Below are positions 41,539 through 50,336 of a DNA stretch of 64,000 nt, in pieces. Every line of letters begins with the position of its first letter. The first letter of the stretch is position 1. The notes beneath the pieces are model-generated. The model did not search any database and was not told where the DNA came from. It saw only the letters and a list, made by a program, of their open reading frames with translations. The position numbers were made by a program, and so were the translations under genes. The stretch comes from Blastococcus sp. Marseille-P5729. Its GTDB lineage: Bacteria; Actinomycetota; Actinomycetes; Mycobacteriales; Antricoccaceae. The stretch lies in NCBI RefSeq assembly GCF_900292035.1, contig NZ_OMPO01000001.1:999192-1063191 (forward strand), given 5' to 3'.

Positions 41539-43411
41539 TAGTCAGTGATCGTGAGCCCGATCAGGGTGTTGCGCCAGGTGATCGCGCCGTCCTCGTGCAG
41601 CACCGGACTCCAAGGGGTCTGGTGCTTCGCCCGGTGGTGATGGGGGCAGAGCGCGATCAGATTCCAGTCGGCGGTGTGCCCGCCAGAACCATCCGCGCGG
41701 TGCTCCTGGACGTGGTCGAGGTCGGCTCGCTTGGCGGAGCGTCCGCAGTCGGGGAACCGGCAGGTCCCATCGCGCAGCTGGACGCGGCGGCGCATCGCCG
41801 CGGTCGGGCTGTAGATCCGCGGCCCGAGATCGACCGGCGCCCCGGTGCACGGATCGGTAAGCACCCGCCGCAGTACCGCATCCCCCATCAGCACTGACAG
41901 ATACTCACTCGTGATCGGGCCGTAGCCCTCGATCCACGGCGTGAAGCTCTCTGGACGCTCGTGTCGGTACCGGCGCACATAATCCGGATCGAAGCCCGGC
42001 GGGCACGCCGGGTCATCACTCGGCGGCTCGTCGCACGGTCCGTCCCCGGGCGGCGCGTCGGGTGGATGCCAGTCGGGCGGGTGGTTCCAGGCGTCGGGGT
42101 CCTGATGCCGCGCGTGCGGCTGGATGCCGCCGTTCCCGGTGGCGTGCTTGCCGTCACGCGCCGCAGCGAGGTCCATCATCGTGGTCGCCGAGACGTGCAC
42201 GTTGATCTCCACCTCCGGCATCTTGGCGAAGGTGATCCCAGACTGGCGCCGATCAGCCGCAGCGTCTGCCACGCCTCCTGCGCCACGGCCTGCTGAGCCG
42301 GATCCGCTGCAGTACCGGCATACCGCGGGTCGGCTACCTCAGCGGGCGCGTAGCCGAGCTGCTCGGCTAGCGCGGGATTCAGGGCCGCCGGTCCGGTGAA
42401 GCCCGCCAGGAAAGCATCAGCCCGCCGCTGCGCGAGGCTCCGCGGATCTCCCTCCGGCGCGGTGCCGGCCAGGTCGCTCAGCAGCCGATCAATCCCCGCG
42501 GCGGCCAGCGCCGGAAGATAACCGCTCAGGGTCGCCATCCCGAACAGGTCCGTCTCGCCGAGCACGACACGTCGCGCCTCGTGCCCCTCGGCCTCGGCCT
42601 GCTCCTGCGCCCCCGTTCGGGGCAGGCCCTTCGCCCGCAGCCAACGCTCGATCCGAGCCCGCAGCACGCGGACACTGATCCACCCCGGCACGCTGGCGAT
42701 CGCGGCGTCCGCCGCCGTGATCTGTGCATCGTCGAGGTGCGTGAGCAGGTCGACGAACACGTGACCATGCCACGGCCCCCAGTCGCCGGCGAGTCTGCGG
42801 GCGTGCACGTGCGGCGCGAGGCGCGCGATCTGCCGCGCATCCCACACCCGGCTCTTCGCCCGCTCAGAGCCGATCCGCAGTGCCGGGCCGATCCCGAGAG
42901 CGGTCAAAGCGAACCGGTCGAACCAGCAATCACCACTGTCGGTCAACCGTCCATCGCGATCCAGATGCGGACGCGGTGCGCCCGGGACCGCGTCCGGATC
43001 GACCAGATGCTCATCGCTACGGGCATACGCCGCGGTGATCGCCTCATCCGCCAGCGCAGCCGCCATCGACGAGAGACGATCCAACGCGTCCACGGCCGCC
43101 ACCGCGGCAGCGAATCCCGATCGTGGATCGCCATCGCCGACCTGGTCCGGATCCAGTACGTCGGCGCGCAGCTGCTCAAGGCGGCGGGCCAGGATCTCGA
43201 ACGATCCTGCGATCCCTGCAGGAGCGCAGCCCGGGCCGTCGCCATCGTGACCGGCACCGTCTCGGTCCGCGACCTGGGGGATGTCGTCCAGGTCCAGACC
43301 CGTGTGGAACAACGGCAGATCCGACTGGGTCCACTCCACCGTGAAGCTAGCGGCGCTTCGAGGGTTCGTCGGATCTTCCATGCCATGCACACTACGGAAC
43401 GGGTCTGACAC
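41538..43411 (-). pseudogene. DUF222/HNH endonuclease gene with a single-base frameshift
   Basis: Two overlapping frames together make one protein of about 620 residues of the actinobacterial DUF222-plus-HNH family. The first frame (43411-42176) has the DUF222 helical domain up to QTLRLIGASLG. The second (to 41538) resumes with ITFAKMPEVEINVHVSATT and carries the HNH nuclease (CRFPDCGRS, LDHVQEHRADGSGGHT, NLIALCPHHHRAKH). The join SLG/ITFAK needs one base more than is present near 42236-42242, in a short run of C. Such genes occur in many copies in actinobacteria and are thought mobile. Either the gene is broken or one base was lost in sequencing. Confidence 0.8.
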
Positions 43412-43495
43412 GATCTTCGCTTCAGCAGCGGTCGGATTCCAGAAATATCTAGAAAGTCACGACCGGCGCGTGGCCGTCCTGCAATGCGATCTGGA

Positions 43496-45151
43496 TCAAG
43501 ACTCGGTCGCGAGGCTGGTCTCGACGGCCGCGAGGACACGGCGAGCGAGGTCCTGTCGACGCTCTCTCTCTTGCTCGCGCGACACCGGAACCTCGATCAC
43601 CCGGATTCCGTCCGCGGCCGCAGCGAGGGCATCGGCTAGCGCCCCAGCGTCACCGCATCGCTGGTATGGCGTCGATGTAGCCGCACAGAGCGCCTCGAGA
43701 TCGGCGCCATGAGGAGTTCCGAAGACCCGCTCGAAGTGCTCTGCGTACTCTGGCGCCCCCTGCTCGAGACTGGCGAAGATCGCGCCGCCGTCGTTGTTCA
43801 CGACGACGACGGTGAGATCCGGGCGAGGCTCTGAAGGGCCGATTACCAGCCCGTTGGCGTCGTGCAGGAAGGCGAGGTCCCCCAGCAGTGCGGTCGTCCG
43901 TGCCGGTGCAACCGCCAGCGCCACGCCGACGGCGGTCGACACCAGGCCGTCGATCCCGGCTGCGCCACGGTTCGCGACCACCCGTTGCGATCTGCGGACG
44001 GCGCGCTCGTCGAGGTCTCGCACCGGGTTGGACGACGCGACGACGAGCACGTCAGGTCGTGACTCGGCGACCACGGCGACGGCGGCTCCGGCGTCGAAGA
44101 CCTCCCGCGTCTGCGCGTCGATCACCTCGGCGGCGGCGATATCGGCACGCTCCCAGGCTCGCGCGAAATCGGCGTCCACCAGACCGGTGATCTCGACTTT
44201 CGACGCCCGGGCCGGCGGGAGCCCGGTCTGCATCGGGTTGGTTATGCTCGGGTCATCGCTGACGATGGTGACCTCGAGGTCGCCGGACTGCACCAGCGCC
44301 GGGATCGGCCTGCTGAGCGTTGGCCGCCCGACCACGAGCAGATGCTCGGGGCGCCATTCGCGGATCAGGTCGGACCTCAGCAGGAAGGCGCCGGCGCGCA
44401 GACAGGCCTCATTGGCCGCCGTCAACGAGGTGCCGGCTTCGATGTGTACGGGGAATCCCGCACTGACGGCAGTCCGCACTGCGGATTCAGCGAGCTCTGC
44501 GGCGCACTCGGCCACGACCACCAGCGAGCGTGGTGGGAGGGCGACAAGTGCGATCGGAGCCTCGGCGACGATCCCCAGGTGCGGCTCGTCCCGCTGGACC
44601 GGAGTGATGAAGTCCGGGTCGGTGGGCACGAGCGGCGGGCTGAAGCCGAGGTCGATCTGCACGGGTCCCTGGCCTACCGGCGAGCCGCCCATCGCATACA
44701 CCGCCTTGTGCAACGCCCCCTGCCAGGTGTCGGGGCGCTCGTCGGCGACGTGCACCGTCGCGCGGGTCGCGTCACCGAAGATCCCCACCTGCGGAATGGT
44801 CTGGTTCGCTCCCGTGCCGAGCATTGACAACGGCCGGTTTGCCGTGACCACGGCGATCGGCGTGTGGGACATCGAGGCTTCGACCACCGCAGGGTGAAAG
44901 TTGGCGACCGCCGTGCCGGACGTCGACACGACCGCGGCAGGGACGCCGCTGCCCTTGGCGAGCCCCAGCGCGAGGAACGCCGCCGTCCGCTCGTCGATCC
45001 GGACGTGCAGCCGTAGCAGTCCCCGGCTCTCGGCCTCGGCCAGCTCGAGCGACAGCGGGGTGTTCCGCGATCCCGGGCAGAGCACGAACTCGCGCACGCC
45101 GGCGAGCAGCAGGGTGCGGATAGTCGCCCTGGCCAGGCCCACCGCGCTCAC
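43496..45151 (-). CDS. menD: SEPHCHC synthase
   Basis: A 551-residue thiamine diphosphate enzyme that joins isochorismate and 2-oxoglutarate, the second step of menaquinone synthesis. Motifs: VREFVLCPGSRNTPLSLELA (isochorismate pocket), HVRIDERTAAFLALGLAKG (with the cofactor-activating Glu), TSGTAVANFHPAV and the thiamine motif GDLAFLHDANGL. The GTG at 45151 overlaps the menC stop by 4 bases (GTGA); the frame continues open into menC but the residues there are not MenD-like. The length matches the family. Confidence 0.95.
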   Translation of the reverse strand: MSAVGLARATIRTLLLAGVREFVLCPGSRNTPLSLELAEAESRGLLRLHVRIDERTAAFLALGLAKGSGVPAAVVSTSGTAVANFHPAVVEASMSHTPIAVVTANRPLSMLGTGANQTIPQVGIFGDATRATVHVADERPDTWQGALHKAVYAMGGSPVGQGPVQIDLGFSPPLVPTDPDFITPVQRDEPHLGIVAEAPIALVALPPRSLVVVAECAAELAESAVRTAVSAGFPVHIEAGTSLTAANEACLRAGAFLLRSDLIREWRPEHLLVVGRPTLSRPIPALVQSGDLEVTIVSDDPSITNPMQTGLPPARASKVEITGLVDADFARAWERADIAAAEVIDAQTREVFDAGAAVAVVAESRPDVLVVASSNPVRDLDERAVRRSQRVVANRGAAGIDGLVSTAVGVALAVAPARTTALLGDLAFLHDANGLVIGPSEPRPDLTVVVVNNDGGAIFASLEQGAPEYAEHFERVFGTPHGADLEALCAATSTPYQRCGDAGALADALAAAADGIRVIEVPVSREQERERRQDLARRVLAAVETSLATES

Positions 45152-46110
45152 GTCAGGACCGCCTCGATCGCCTGCAGGCGGGCAATCCAGCGGGCCCGCG
45201 TCTCCTCGTCCGCCGTAATCCGAGCTATCCGGTCGGGCACGGGACGGCCCCACGGCACGGCGATCGCGCCGTCGGTCGCGACGAGCGGGTCCGCGCACGC
45301 GTCCTCGGTCAGCAGCCGCACGGTGTTGATCCCGCAGGCGTACGGCAGCTCGGGCAGTGCTGCCGCCACCGCGACCGACATCGCCAGCCCGACGGATGTC
45401 TCCAGCGCCGACGATACGACCAACGGCAGTGTCAGCCGCTCGGCCAGCTGGAGGGTCGCGCGGACGCCGCCCAGCGGCTGCACCTTGACGACGGCGACGT
45501 CCGCGGCCTGCCTTTGCTGCACCAGCAGTGGGTCCTCGGCCCGGCGGATCGACTCGTCCGCGGCGATCGGCACCGACACCCGGCGCCGCACCGAGGCGAG
45601 GTCGTCGACCGACGCGCACGGCTGTTCGACGTACTCCAGCCCGCCCGCCGCGGCGTCGATCGCGCCGATCGCATCGACCGCGGTGTCGACATCCCACCCG
45701 GCGTTCGCGTCGATGCGCACCCGTCCATCGGGACCGAGGGCATCGCGGACGGCGGCCACGCGGTCGCAGTCCTCGCGCAGCGACTGACCGGGCTCGGCGA
45801 CCTTCACCTTCGCCGTCCGGCACCCGCCGGACGCCGCCACGATCTCGGCCGCCCGCGCAGGTCCGACGGCGGGCACCGTGCAGTTCACCGGAATCGACCC
45901 CCGTACCGGCTCCGGGAAGGGCTCGGCCGCAGCGGCCAGCGCCGAACGCAGCCACGGCGCGGACTGCCGCGCGTCGTAATCCAGAAATGGCGAGCACTCC
46001 ACCCAACCGGCCTCGCCCTGCCACAGCGCCCCTTCGCGGACGGTGATCCCACGGAAGCGGGTGCGCATCGGGATGGCGTAGACCACCATGCCGGCCGGGT
46101 CGGGGAGCAT
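45148..46110 (-). CDS. menC: o-Succinylbenzoate synthase
   Basis: A 320-residue member of the enolase superfamily that dehydrates SHCHC to o-succinylbenzoate. Catalytic parts: TAKVKVAEPG (Lys), RIDANAGWD, YVEQPC and AADES (three metal ligands), and VVKVQPLGG (second Lys). It is translationally coupled to menD by a 4-base overlap. Start ATG at 46110; an internal ATG at codon 8 is possible. Confidence 0.93.
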   Translation of the reverse strand: MLPDPAGMVVYAIPMRTRFRGITVREGALWQGEAGWVECSPFLDYDARQSAPWLRSALAAAAEPFPEPVRGSIPVNCTVPAVGPARAAEIVAASGGCRTAKVKVAEPGQSLREDCDRVAAVRDALGPDGRVRIDANAGWDVDTAVDAIGAIDAAAGGLEYVEQPCASVDDLASVRRRVSVPIAADESIRRAEDPLLVQQRQAADVAVVKVQPLGGVRATLQLAERLTLPLVVSSALETSVGLAMSVAVAAALPELPYACGINTVRLLTEDACADPLVATDGAIAVPWGRPVPDRIARITADEETRARWIARLQAIEAVLT

Positions 46111-46160
46111 CCCGCCAGTCTAGGTGGCGGGATCGTCGGGGAGGATCGATGGACCAACCG

Positions 46161-46167
46161 AAGGAGG
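46161..46167 (+). promoter_or_regulatory. Ribosome binding site that decides the tesB start
   Basis: AAGGAGG, a near-perfect anti-16S match, lies 5 bases before the GTG at 46173. The in-frame ATG at 46149 lies upstream of this site and has only a weak GAGGA. The GTG is therefore preferred. Confidence 0.75.
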
Positions 46168-46172
46168 ACGCC

Positions 46173-46994
46173 GTGAGCTCGACCGAGCCCAACCCGGCAG
46201 CGGCCTGGGATCCCACGGTCGACCTGAATGACCTGCTCGAGGCATTCACTCTCGAGCGCATCGACCCCGATTGCTATCGCGCCAACTACGTCGTCGACGA
46301 CCCGAAGCCGCTCTACGGCGGCCAGGTGGTGGCCCAGTGCCTGATCGCGGCCTGCCGCACCGTGGACGACGACCGGCTGCCGCACTCCCTGCACGGGTAC
46401 TTCCTGCGCGGCGGTGCGGCGCAGGAGCCGGTGCTACTGCATGTCTCCCGCGACTTCGACGGCCGGTCGTTCGCGTCCCGACGGGTGGTGGCCAAGCAGG
46501 ACGGCAAGGTGGTCTTCTCGTGCACGATGTCGTTCGCGAGGCAGTCCGACGGGCCAGATCACCAGACGGCCGAGTCCCCCGGCTGGGACGTCGAGCGGCT
46601 GCACGAGTTTCCGTCCGGGCGGCTGCAGTCGATGCAGATGCGGGCGCTGGTGCCCTTCGAGCTCGGCCAGCGGCTGCCACGAAAGTTCGCGGCGCGGTTC
46701 ACCGCCGATCTCGGCGACGATCCGGTCCTGCACCTGGCCTCGCTCGCCTACCTGTCCGACACCAGCTCCGGTCTGGCCGAGATCCAGGGCAAGGACGTCG
46801 GGTATCTATCGAGCATCGATCACTCGGTCTGGCTGCACCAGATACCTGACATGACCCAGTGGCATCTGGTCGAGCTGGAGCCGCGGTGCACCGGCGCGGG
46901 GCGGGGGCTGTTCACCGGCGGCATCTTCGACCAGGCCGGGCGGCTGATCGCCAGCACCGCGCAGGAGTCGCTGTTCCGGTACCGGCGGCAGTGA
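46173..46994 (+). CDS. tesB: Acyl-CoA thioesterase II
   Basis: A 273-residue double-hotdog thioesterase. Features: PKPLYGGQVVAQCLIAA, HSLHGYFLRGG, DGRSFASRRV and, in the second hotdog, AYLSDTSSG and SIDHSVWLH, followed by GGIFDQAGRLIASTAQES with the catalytic Gln/Thr region. It hydrolyses acyl-CoA esters. Placed between menC/menD and menB, it may supply the 1,4-dihydroxy-2-naphthoyl-CoA thioesterase step for which no dedicated gene is visible; that is an inference from position. It is divergent from menC by 62 bases. Confidence 0.9.
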   Translation: MSSTEPNPAAAWDPTVDLNDLLEAFTLERIDPDCYRANYVVDDPKPLYGGQVVAQCLIAACRTVDDDRLPHSLHGYFLRGGAAQEPVLLHVSRDFDGRSFASRRVVAKQDGKVVFSCTMSFARQSDGPDHQTAESPGWDVERLHEFPSGRLQSMQMRALVPFELGQRLPRKFAARFTADLGDDPVLHLASLAYLSDTSSGLAEIQGKDVGYLSSIDHSVWLHQIPDMTQWHLVELEPRCTGAGRGLFTGGIFDQAGRLIASTAQESLFRYRRQ

Positions 46995-47012
46995 CCGGCG
47001 GGGCGTTCTTAC

Positions 47013-47018
47013 TAGACT
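47013..47018 (+). promoter_or_regulatory. -10 element of menB, leaderless type
   Basis: TAGACT ends 8 bases before the GTG at 47027. No ribosome site precedes this GTG, so menB may have its own leaderless transcript besides any readthrough from tesB. Confidence 0.4.
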
Positions 47019-47026
47019 CCGAAATC

Positions 47027-47968
47027 GTGACTGACAACGCGGCCGCGAGCGGCATCTCCGAGATCTTCGACCCGTCGAGCTGGCAGGAGGTCGAGGGCTT
47101 CGACTTCCAGGACATCACCTACCACCGCAGCACCGGCGACCAGGAGGCCGGTTCTCGCGGCGTCGTCCGGATCGCGTTCAATCGGCCGGAGGTCCGCAAT
47201 GCGTTCCGTCCCGGCACGGTCGACGAGCTCTACCGCGCGCTCGATCACGCCCGTATGTCCACCGACGTCGGAGCTGTCCTGCTGACCGGCAACGGCCCGT
47301 CGCCCAGGGACGGCGGGTGGGCCTTCTGCTCCGGCGGCGATCAGCGGATCCGCGGCAAGGACGGCTACAAGTACGCCGAGGGCGAGCAGGCCGAGACGAT
47401 CGACCCGGGCCGGGCCGGCCGGCTTCACATCCTCGAGGTGCAGCGGCTGATCCGCACGATGCCCAAGGTCGTCATCTGCGTCGTCAACGGCTGGGCGGCC
47501 GGCGGCGGCCACTCGCTGCACGCGGTCTGCGACCTGACCCTCGCCTCCGCCGAGCACGGGAAGTTCAAGCAGACCGATGCCGACGTCGCCTCGTTCGACG
47601 CCGGTTACGGCTCGGCCTATCTCGCTCGCCAGGTCGGGCAGAAGTTCGCTCGCGAGATCTTCTTCCTCGGCGCGGAGTACTCCGCCGAGCAGATGCACCG
47701 CATGGGCGCGGTCAACAAGGTCGTGCCGCATGCCGAGCTCGAGAAGGTCGCGCTGCAGTGGGGCCGGGAGATCACCCGCAAGTCGCCGACCGCCCAGCGG
47801 ATGCTGAAGTTCGCCTTCAACATGATCGACGACGGGCTGATGGGCCAGCAGGTGTTCGCCGGAGAGGCGACCCGCCTCGGATACATGACCGACGAGGCCG
47901 CCGAGGGCCGGGACTCCTTCCTGCAGAAGCGCGATCCCGACTGGTCGCCCTTCCCGTACCACTTCTAA
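47027..47968 (+). CDS. menB: 1,4-Dihydroxy-2-naphthoyl-CoA synthase
   Basis: A 313-residue crotonase-fold enzyme that closes the second ring of naphthoate. It is very similar along its length to M. tuberculosis MenB (314 residues): FNRPEVRNAFRPGTVDELYR, GGWAFCSGGDQRIRG, VNGWAAGGGHSLHAVCDL, FKQTDADVASFDAGYGSAYL with the catalytic Asp, and the C-terminal FLQKRDPDWSPFPYHF. The GTG at 47027 gives the expected N-terminus; residues encoded upstream in this frame are noise overlapping tesB. It sits 3 bases from menE. Confidence 0.96.
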   Translation: MTDNAAASGISEIFDPSSWQEVEGFDFQDITYHRSTGDQEAGSRGVVRIAFNRPEVRNAFRPGTVDELYRALDHARMSTDVGAVLLTGNGPSPRDGGWAFCSGGDQRIRGKDGYKYAEGEQAETIDPGRAGRLHILEVQRLIRTMPKVVICVVNGWAAGGGHSLHAVCDLTLASAEHGKFKQTDADVASFDAGYGSAYLARQVGQKFAREIFFLGAEYSAEQMHRMGAVNKVVPHAELEKVALQWGREITRKSPTAQRMLKFAFNMIDDGLMGQQVFAGEATRLGYMTDEAAEGRDSFLQKRDPDWSPFPYHF

Positions 47969-47971
47969 GGG

Positions 47972-49138
47972 ATGCCGCGCCGGATCACGCCCCTGCCGGT
48001 GTCTGCGCCGCCGACGTCCGAGCAGATCGCCGCACTCGCCGCCGTCCTGCACGCTCCGTCGGACTGTCTGCTGCCAGTCCCGGACGACGCTGAGGGCGAG
48101 CGGGTCACCGCGGCCGCCCGACCACGGGAGCCGCTGCCGGAGTACGCGCGAGACGCCGTCCTCGCCGTCGCGACCACCGGGTCGACCGGCGCGCCGAAGC
48201 TGGTGCTGCACTCCCGCCGGACTCTGCTCGCCTCGATCAAGTCGATGCACGCCCGGATCGGCGGCCCCGGCCAGTGGTTGCTGTGCCTGGGGATCCACCA
48301 CATCGCCGGCATCCAGGTGGCGCTGCGCTCCGTAGTCGCGCGCAGCACTCCGGTCGTCTGCCCGGCGGGAGGTGCGGGCTTCGCCGATGACTTCACCGCC
48401 GCCGCGCAGCGCCTCTCCGGGGAGCGCCGCTATGTATCCCTGGTCCCGGCTCAGCTGCAGCGACTGCTCGACGCGGACTCCGCCCACCCCACGTTGCGCC
48501 GGTTCGATGCGATCCTGCTGGGCGGCGCGGCGGCCGACCCCGGCCTGCTCGCGCGGGCCCAGGAGGCCGGCGCGAAGGTGGTCACGACGTACGGCTCGAG
48601 CGAGACCGGCGGTGGATGCGTGTACGACGGCGCGCCTCTTGACGGCGTCGCCATCGACATCACCGGGGACGGCGTGGTCCGGCTGGCCGGCCCGATGGTG
48701 GCGCTGGGCTACCGCGACCGGGTGGACCCCGACCCCTTCACGGCCAGGCCGGACGGCGTCCGCTCGTTCACCACCTCCGACCTCGGCGAGGTCGACGACG
48801 GCCGCCTGAGGGTGACCGGACGGGCGGACGACGTCATCAACACCGGCGGGAAGAAGGTCAGCCCGCTGCGTGTCGAGCACGCCCTGCGCGCACTGCCGGC
48901 GATCGCCGACGCGATCGTGATCGGCGTCCCGGACCAGCAGTGGGGCCAGCGGATCGTCGCCCTCGTGCGGACCTCGGGCGGCATCGGCGTGGAGCTGGCG
49001 GACCTGCGCCAGGCGCTCGGAGACGACCTCGCGACCCACGAGCTCCCCCGCGAGATCCAGGTGGTGGCCGACCTGCCCTACCGCGGCATCGGCAAGCCAG
49101 ACCGCGCGGCCGCGCTGCGGCTGGCCGGCGGGACCTAG
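47972..49138 (+). CDS. menE: o-Succinylbenzoate-CoA ligase
   Basis: A 388-residue acyl-CoA synthetase of the ANL superfamily, the short actinobacterial MenE type. The AMP-binding motif TTGSTGAPKLVLHSR begins at residue 68. VVTTYGSSETGGGCVYDG carries the acyl-adenylate region, TSDLGEVDDGRLRVTGRADD the hinge, and YRGIGKPDRAA the C-terminal catalytic lysine. It activates o-succinylbenzoate for MenB, encoded 3 bases upstream. Confidence 0.95.
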   Translation: MPRRITPLPVSAPPTSEQIAALAAVLHAPSDCLLPVPDDAEGERVTAAARPREPLPEYARDAVLAVATTGSTGAPKLVLHSRRTLLASIKSMHARIGGPGQWLLCLGIHHIAGIQVALRSVVARSTPVVCPAGGAGFADDFTAAAQRLSGERRYVSLVPAQLQRLLDADSAHPTLRRFDAILLGGAAADPGLLARAQEAGAKVVTTYGSSETGGGCVYDGAPLDGVAIDITGDGVVRLAGPMVALGYRDRVDPDPFTARPDGVRSFTTSDLGEVDDGRLRVTGRADDVINTGGKKVSPLRVEHALRALPAIADAIVIGVPDQQWGQRIVALVRTSGGIGVELADLRQALGDDLATHELPREIQVVADLPYRGIGKPDRAAALRLAGGT

Positions 49139-49204
49139 TCACTGCTACCGAAGCGGCCAAGCGTCGCGCGTCGATGGATTCACCCGCTCATCGACAGCCA
49201 CGAC

Positions 49205-49501
49205 CTAGTCAGCGTGCTTGCCGGCGTTGCGGAACTCCTCCTTGACGCTCAGTTGAGCCTGCTTGCGCTCGGCGAGCCGCGTCGCGACCCGCTCGCGCAT
49301 ACCCGTCAGCAAGAAGAAGGACACGGGGATGGACACGATGGCGGCGGCCAGCGCACCCGGCAGCCCGCGGAAGCCCACCAGCCAGAACAGCCCGAGGATC
49401 GCCAGGAAGATGCCCAAGCGCGCTACGAAGTAGGCAGCTGCCAGCGACGCCGCCGGCTGTCGCTTGGGCGGGGTTGTGGTCTTCTCGGGCTGCTCACTCA
49501 C
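49205..49501 (-). CDS. DUF4229 membrane protein
   Basis: A 98-residue protein with two hydrophobic helices (residues 20-42 and 47-66), a polar N-terminus (MSEQPEKTTTPPKRQPA) and a basic, polar C-terminal third (ERVATRLAERKQAQLSVKEE). This fits the DUF4229 family, which lies near menaquinone and cytochrome c genes in many actinobacteria. Its function is unknown; the context suggests a respiratory or membrane role. It follows the Lrp gene by 16 bases. Confidence 0.8.
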   Translation of the reverse strand: MSEQPEKTTTPPKRQPAASLAAAYFVARLGIFLAILGLFWLVGFRGLPGALAAAIVSIPVSFFLLTGMRERVATRLAERKQAQLSVKEEFRNAGKHAD

Positions 49502-49517
49502 ACCGCTGATTATCCCA

Positions 49518-49961
49518 CTAGACCTGACCGCCTGCCCGGCCCTCCCACTTCGTCGACAGCGCGATCGTGGTCCGGGTGCGGGTGACCCCCGGCAGGTCGC
49601 CGATGGTCAGCAGCGAGTGCTCGAGCGCCAGCATGTCGGGGGCCTTGATCTTCACGAAGTAGGACTCATCCCCCGCGACGTACATGCAGTCCTCGATCTC
49701 GGGCATCTTGCGCAGCTCGGCGAGGATCCCCTCGTCGTGACCGCCCTGGGTGAACACGCCCACGAGCGCCGTCACGTCCAGCCCGATCGCCCGGGGGTCG
49801 ACCGCGGCATGATAGCCGGTGATCACCCCCGAAGCCTCGAGCTTGCCGACTCGTTCGTGCACGGCCGGCGAGGACAACCCAACCTCCTTCGCGAGCGCGA
49901 CATAGCTGGTGCGGCCGGCGCCGCGCAGGATCTCGATGATCTGGCGATCGATCTCGTCCAC
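49518..49961 (-). CDS. Lrp/AsnC-family transcriptional regulator
   Basis: A 147-residue regulator. The N-terminal helix-turn-helix (DEIDRQIIEILRGAGRTSYV, then LAKEVGLSSPAVHERVGKLE) is followed by an effector-binding RAM domain (VTALVGVFTQGG, MYVAGDESYFVKIKAPD, GVTRTRTTIAL). Such proteins sense amino acids or other small molecules. It is transcribed with DUF4229 and divergent from the small membrane protein at 50044. Confidence 0.92.
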   Translation of the reverse strand: MDEIDRQIIEILRGAGRTSYVALAKEVGLSSPAVHERVGKLEASGVITGYHAAVDPRAIGLDVTALVGVFTQGGHDEGILAELRKMPEIEDCMYVAGDESYFVKIKAPDMLALEHSLLTIGDLPGVTRTRTTIALSTKWEGRAGGQV

Positions 49962-50043
49962 CGCGGGTCTCCTTCGTCCGATCGGGCCACCGTCCAGCCT
50001 ACGACGGGACTACAGTGGTGCCAGGACGGACCGGAGGCCACTC

Positions 50044-50295
50044 ATGTACGCGTTGCTGGCGGCAGTGATCGCGATCGCGGTGATCGCCGTGATGTGGCGC
50101 TTCCTCGACAACGAGGTCAGCCGCCGCGAGGACGCCGACCGCGACGAGCAGGGTCGAGTGCGCCCGCGGCCTCGCCCACCGATCTCCCGCCGCCCCTCGA
50201 AGCCGCGAATCACCGCGCCGGACGACGACCCGGAGTTCCTGCGTGAGCTCGGCAAGCGGATCAGCAAGAACCGCGACGACGAGCACCCCGCCTAG
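50044..50295 (+). CDS. Small single-helix membrane protein, unknown function
   Basis: An 83-residue protein. Residues 2-20 form one hydrophobic helix (YALLAAVIAIAVIAVMWRF). The rest is highly charged, with a Pro/Arg-rich middle (VRPRPRPPISRRPSKPR) and an acidic/basic C-terminus. GGAGG lies 6 bases before the ATG, which supports translation. No family is recognised. It is divergent from the Lrp gene. Confidence 0.65.
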   Translation: MYALLAAVIAIAVIAVMWRFLDNEVSRREDADRDEQGRVRPRPRPPISRRPSKPRITAPDDDPEFLRELGKRISKNRDDEHPA

Positions 50296-50336
50296 AACCC
50301 GCGCGCGGGAAAGACGAATCGAGGCCCGCCGGGGCC

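Noticed and set aside
43496-46261. MenC-MenD fusion protein from one long open frame
   Set aside because: The upstream part of the menD frame is Arg/Gly-rich noise. MenC is encoded in another frame, and a GTG with 4-base overlap gives a normal MenD.
50299-50310. CCCGCGCGCGGG palindrome as a terminator
   Set aside because: It is a self-complementary 12-mer with no loop or T tract. It could pause transcription between the convergent genes but is not convincing as a terminator.
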